Origin: Candidatus Poribacteria bacterium | Lineage (GTDB): Bacteria > Poribacteria > WGA-4E > PCPOR2b | Assembly (NCBI GenBank): GCA_022822005.1 | Contig: JAJECO010000012.1 | Span: 1 to 64,000, forward strand | Length of the DNA: 64,000 nt | Direction of reading: 5' to 3' | In this document: piece after piece, positions 61,514 through 64,000 of the stretch | How positions within the stretch are numbered: the first letter of the stretch is position 1 | Layout: the number at the start of each line of letters is the position of its first letter | Notes under the pieces: generated by a model | The model's database searches: none | What the model was told of the DNA's origin: nothing | What the model saw: the letters and a program-made list of their open reading frames with translations, nothing else | Translations under genes and position numbers: made by a program

Positions 61514-62344
61514 ATGGCAGATAATGAGCGGACATATACGATGGGGCGTAGCAAGGAGGAGACTGAGCGATTGATTCAGCAGTCCGGACTGTATGAAGAT
61601 ATAACGCGACGTTTGCTCACAGATGCGGGGCTCTTTACCGGGATGAAGGTACTTGATATTGGTAGCGGTGCCGGGGATGTAGCAATGGCTGCTGCAGAAT
61701 TGGTTGGTAATGAGGGAGAGGTTGTTGGGGTGGATATGAACCCGGAGATCCTCGAAACTGCCCGAGCACGCGCACAGGCAGCGGGCTTGGCAAACGTCCA
61801 ATTTCTGGCGGGAGACGCCCAAACTTTAGATCTGCCGAACGACTTTGATGCCCTTATTGGGCGTTTGGTCTTGATGTATCTGCCTGATTCTGTGGAGACG
61901 TTGAAACAGCTCGCTACGCACCTGCGTCCGGGCGGTATCGTGGCTTTTCAAGAAGTTGAGTTATCTACTTATGCGTCAATCGCTCGTCCGGAGACCCCGG
62001 TGATGAATCAGTTAGCAGAATGGGGGGTAGAGGTATTTCGCCGTTCAGGAGCGCATATTAGTATGGGATTTGACCTATATGCCACTTTTGTTAATGCTGG
62101 TTTGCCCGAACCCTCTCTACAGTATTCAGCACCGCTGGGTGGCCCAGAGGCGTGGATAGGTTACCAATTCATAGTAGCCGCTTTTCAGAGCCTACTCCCG
62201 CTCTTGGAGAGATTTGAGATTGCGACTGCTGAAGAGGTTGATTTGGACACGCTTGCCGCACGGCTTCGGGCGGAAGTTGTTGCATCGAAACGTCCACTCA
62301 TGTTGCCGCCGCATATTACGGCTTGGGCACAACTCCCGGCGTAG
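61514..62344 (+). CDS. SAM-dependent methyltransferase (UbiE/MenG-like fold)
   Basis: A 276-residue class I methyltransferase. Motif I VLDIGSGAGDVAM, acidic end of strand two VVGVDMNPEIL, post-motif GDAQTLDLPNDFDALIGR. The following segment and C-terminus (SLQYSAPLGGPEAWIGY) suggest a small-molecule substrate. GGAGGA precedes the ATG. The substrate is not known. It follows the receptor lipoproteins on the same strand by 59 bases and may share their transcript. Confidence 0.85.
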   Translation: MADNERTYTMGRSKEETERLIQQSGLYEDITRRLLTDAGLFTGMKVLDIGSGAGDVAMAAAELVGNEGEVVGVDMNPEILETARARAQAAGLANVQFLAGDAQTLDLPNDFDALIGRLVLMYLPDSVETLKQLATHLRPGGIVAFQEVELSTYASIARPETPVMNQLAEWGVEVFRRSGAHISMGFDLYATFVNAGLPEPSLQYSAPLGGPEAWIGYQFIVAAFQSLLPLLERFEIATAEEVDLDTLAARLRAEVVASKRPLMLPPHITAWAQLPA

Positions 62345-62492
62345 CGTTCCTGATTATAGTGGATTTTAGAATTAATGAGACACTCCAAACCGGTGCGATT
62401 AGGAAACCGCCCCTACCAGGGACGAAAGTGTCTATTTATTTTTAGAATTCACCATAGTTTCAGTATTCTTGTTGATGGGCGGTCGGTCTGCG

Positions 62493-64000
62493 TCATATCC
62501 GATTGGCGATGAACATTTCCCCGACCGCCAACAGGAATACCCCGAGCATCAGATACCACCACACTCCCTGATTTTTTTCAACCTCGCTGTGATATCTCGT
62601 GATTGTTTCCGCTGTGACAACCTCTGTGGGGGCGGCTTTTTCACCGCTGGTTAACATGCTGGTCAGTTCCTCTGGGTCACGAGCCGTGAGATCCGATTCA
62701 ACCGTGTCTGGATTGACGACAAAGTAATGCGGTTGTTCGCCAGAGATATGGGCGGAATAGATTCCCGGCTGCTCGGTGGTGTCGTAGGTAACCCCACCGT
62801 TCTCGTTGATTGCTGTCCGAGTCTCCTCACCTGCTGGGTTGAAAATCGCGATTTCTATTCCCGGCGGCAGTTGATAGCCGCCCAGTTCTACCAGATCGCC
62901 GATGCGATAATCGGGTTTCTCATCCGTTCGCTTGAGCGCAAGGTATTTGATTGCTTCGTACAGAAACGGGAGATAAACGCCGTGAATCGGTAGGTCTGTC
63001 CACTCCCGGTCGATGGTTGATGTGAAGCAGAGCACACGCCCGGTCCCATAAACTTTCTCGAAGAGCGCCGGACTTCCATCGTCAAAACTTGCCAAGACCG
63101 TTGAACCCTTTAGGGGCACGGCTTGGATATACCGATAGAATCGTCCCCTTCCAAAATCACCGTGATTCGGATCTTTGAACGGATGGAAGATAGGGTGATC
63201 GTAGTCGAGCGTCGCGAGGACGCTGAACTGATCGCGATCGAGTGCGTTGCCAACCGGCTGCACGAAGTTACACGGCATCAAGGGCGCTTCGCCCGCGCCG
63301 AGGGCACTCCGATATGCCTCCAGATCCATCCGATCCCCCGCGGTGATAATCAAACCACCGCCAGCGCCGACAAACGCCTTCAGGGATCGCGCCTCCGCAC
63401 CTGTCAGTTTCTCCACATTTGCTAAGATAATCACGTCATATTTTGAGATCTCTGAGGCGTTTGGCAGTTGACGGGATTGTGTCAAGTCTATCGGCACAAT
63501 CTGATTTTCCGGTTGAAGCGCTGCCTCCAAGAAGAACGTCTCGCTCTCATAATCGCGCCGCCCCGGCTCACCATTGACGCAGTGTACCTTGATGGACTTC
63601 AGGCTTTGTAGGCGAAAATACCGCCTGTCGTCAATCTCCAGATGGTCGTCCGGTAAGGTGGCATAGCCGGTATAAATCTTCTCTGTTCTGAAGCGGACTG
63701 AGAACAGGGCGTCCATTACGTCATTAGGTTCAATGTCGAGCGTGGTGGTGCCGACGTTGTTATCATCGACAAACAGTTGGACTGGTAACCCTTCGACAAC
63801 CTGCTCTCCGAAGTTCTGAACGCGGACAATTATCTGTACTGGTCTCTGCTCATCTAACACCACCTGTGGCACGCTCACGCCGGTGATTGCGAGGTTGCTC
63901 AATTCTTTCGCGCTCACATCAACAAAAGCAATCTCGATGTCGGGGCTAAGTTTATCGGTATCAACGAAACTCTCCCACCCGATTCGCTGCAGATCGCTAA
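62493..64000 (-). CDS. BatA-like/CARDB membrane protein, 3' part (start beyond window)
   Basis: About 500 residues are in the window; the frame stays open to the last base. A CARDB-like immunoglobulin domain comes first (LAITGVSVPQVVLDEQRPVQIIVRVQNFGEQVVEGLPVQL). A glutamine-amidotransferase-like alpha/beta domain follows (ISKYDVIILANVEKL ... KAFVGAGGGLIITAGD). One C-terminal membrane segment (WWYLMLGVFLLAVGEMFIA) ends it. This order recalls the long BatA/YfbK-style proteins with N-terminal membrane helices. Function unknown; such proteins usually accompany a MoxR ATPase and DUF58 protein, none of which is visible here. Confidence 0.78.
   Translation of the reverse strand, partial: SDLQRIGWESFVDTDKLSPDIEIAFVDVSAKELSNLAITGVSVPQVVLDEQRPVQIIVRVQNFGEQVVEGLPVQLFVDDNNVGTTTLDIEPNDVMDALFSVRFRTEKIYTGYATLPDDHLEIDDRRYFRLQSLKSIKVHCVNGEPGRRDYESETFFLEAALQPENQIVPIDLTQSRQLPNASEISKYDVIILANVEKLTGAEARSLKAFVGAGGGLIITAGDRMDLEAYRSALGAGEAPLMPCNFVQPVGNALDRDQFSVLATLDYDHPIFHPFKDPNHGDFGRGRFYRYIQAVPLKGSTVLASFDDGSPALFEKVYGTGRVLCFTSTIDREWTDLPIHGVYLPFLYEAIKYLALKRTDEKPDYRIGDLVELGGYQLPPGIEIAIFNPAGEETRTAINENGGVTYDTTEQPGIYSAHISGEQPHYFVVNPDTVESDLTARDPEELTSMLTSGEKAAPTEVVTAETITRYHSEVEKNQGVWWYLMLGVFLLAVGEMFIANRI

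Noticed and set aside
1-64000. Prophage, insertion sequence or CRISPR array
   Set aside because: No transposase, integrase, phage structural gene or spaced direct repeats were found on either strand.

Overview
The window looks like a chromosomal segment of a free-living or symbiotic bacterium of the Poribacteria/Latescibacteria type (WPS/FCB-like candidate phyla). This is inference from content, not from a marker gene. The signs are several Gfo/Idh/MocA oxidoreductases, two phytanoyl-CoA dioxygenases, two enolase-superfamily dehydratases, a sugar-phosphate isomerase-like TIM barrel, a CotH kinase, and secreted proteins ending in a FlgD-like/type-A sorting tail (NYPNPFNP...WDGRN...SGIYFY). Short palindromic repeats sit in many gaps. 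GC content is moderate and genes lie on both strands. I see no phage, conjugative or CRISPR element.

Layout. 1-5.1 kb: tail of a sorting-domain protein, a glyoxalase I-like enzyme, an MFS transporter, a thiamine-diphosphate enzyme split by an in-frame TAG, and a Gfo/Idh/MocA enzyme. 5.4-13.5 kb: a metal-uptake locus of MntR-like repressor, TroA-like binding protein, ATPase and two permeases with winged-helix tails, interrupted by a 900-residue secreted HExxH protein. 13.5-20 kb: a membrane glycosyltransferase, oxidoreductase, dehydratase, HAD phosphatase, CoA-binding protein, HEAT protein and trpA. 20.8-24 kb: gltX and glnS, convergent. 24.4-38.2 kb: a cation exchanger, sugar/acid catabolism genes, a P1-nuclease-like protein, a DsbA-like protein, a DNA methyltransferase, an HtrA protease, and TPR and membrane proteins. 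38.2-43.5 kb: a truncated PQQ-propeller remnant, a CotH kinase, an AbrB/PIN toxin-antitoxin pair, a PhyH enzyme and an NHL-repeat lipoprotein.

43.5-57.1 kb is one long minus-strand block. Read in transcription order it is dnaX, ybaB, recR, an M28 peptidase, mnmG, hicB-hicA, rsmG, STAS, histidine kinase, RsbU-type phosphatase, RsbW-type kinase, STAS, an AccD-like protein, a lipoprotein and the NHL protein. A partner-switching stress circuit is therefore placed straight after the mnmG/rsmG housekeeping pair. Upstream of dnaX (57.2-58.7 kb) lie the SRP RNA and a cluster of six tRNAs, including four serine isoacceptors, with tadA embedded. A near-consensus promoter sits at the head of this cluster. 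58.9-64 kb: two tandem lipoprotein receptors, a methyltransferase and the 3' part of a large membrane protein that runs off the window.

The most interesting points are the metal-uptake operon with its embedded zincin-like protein and palindromic operator, the degenerate AccD-like protein beside a partner-switching module, and the serine-tRNA/tadA/SRP RNA/dnaX array. No function was tested; all names come from reading motifs.
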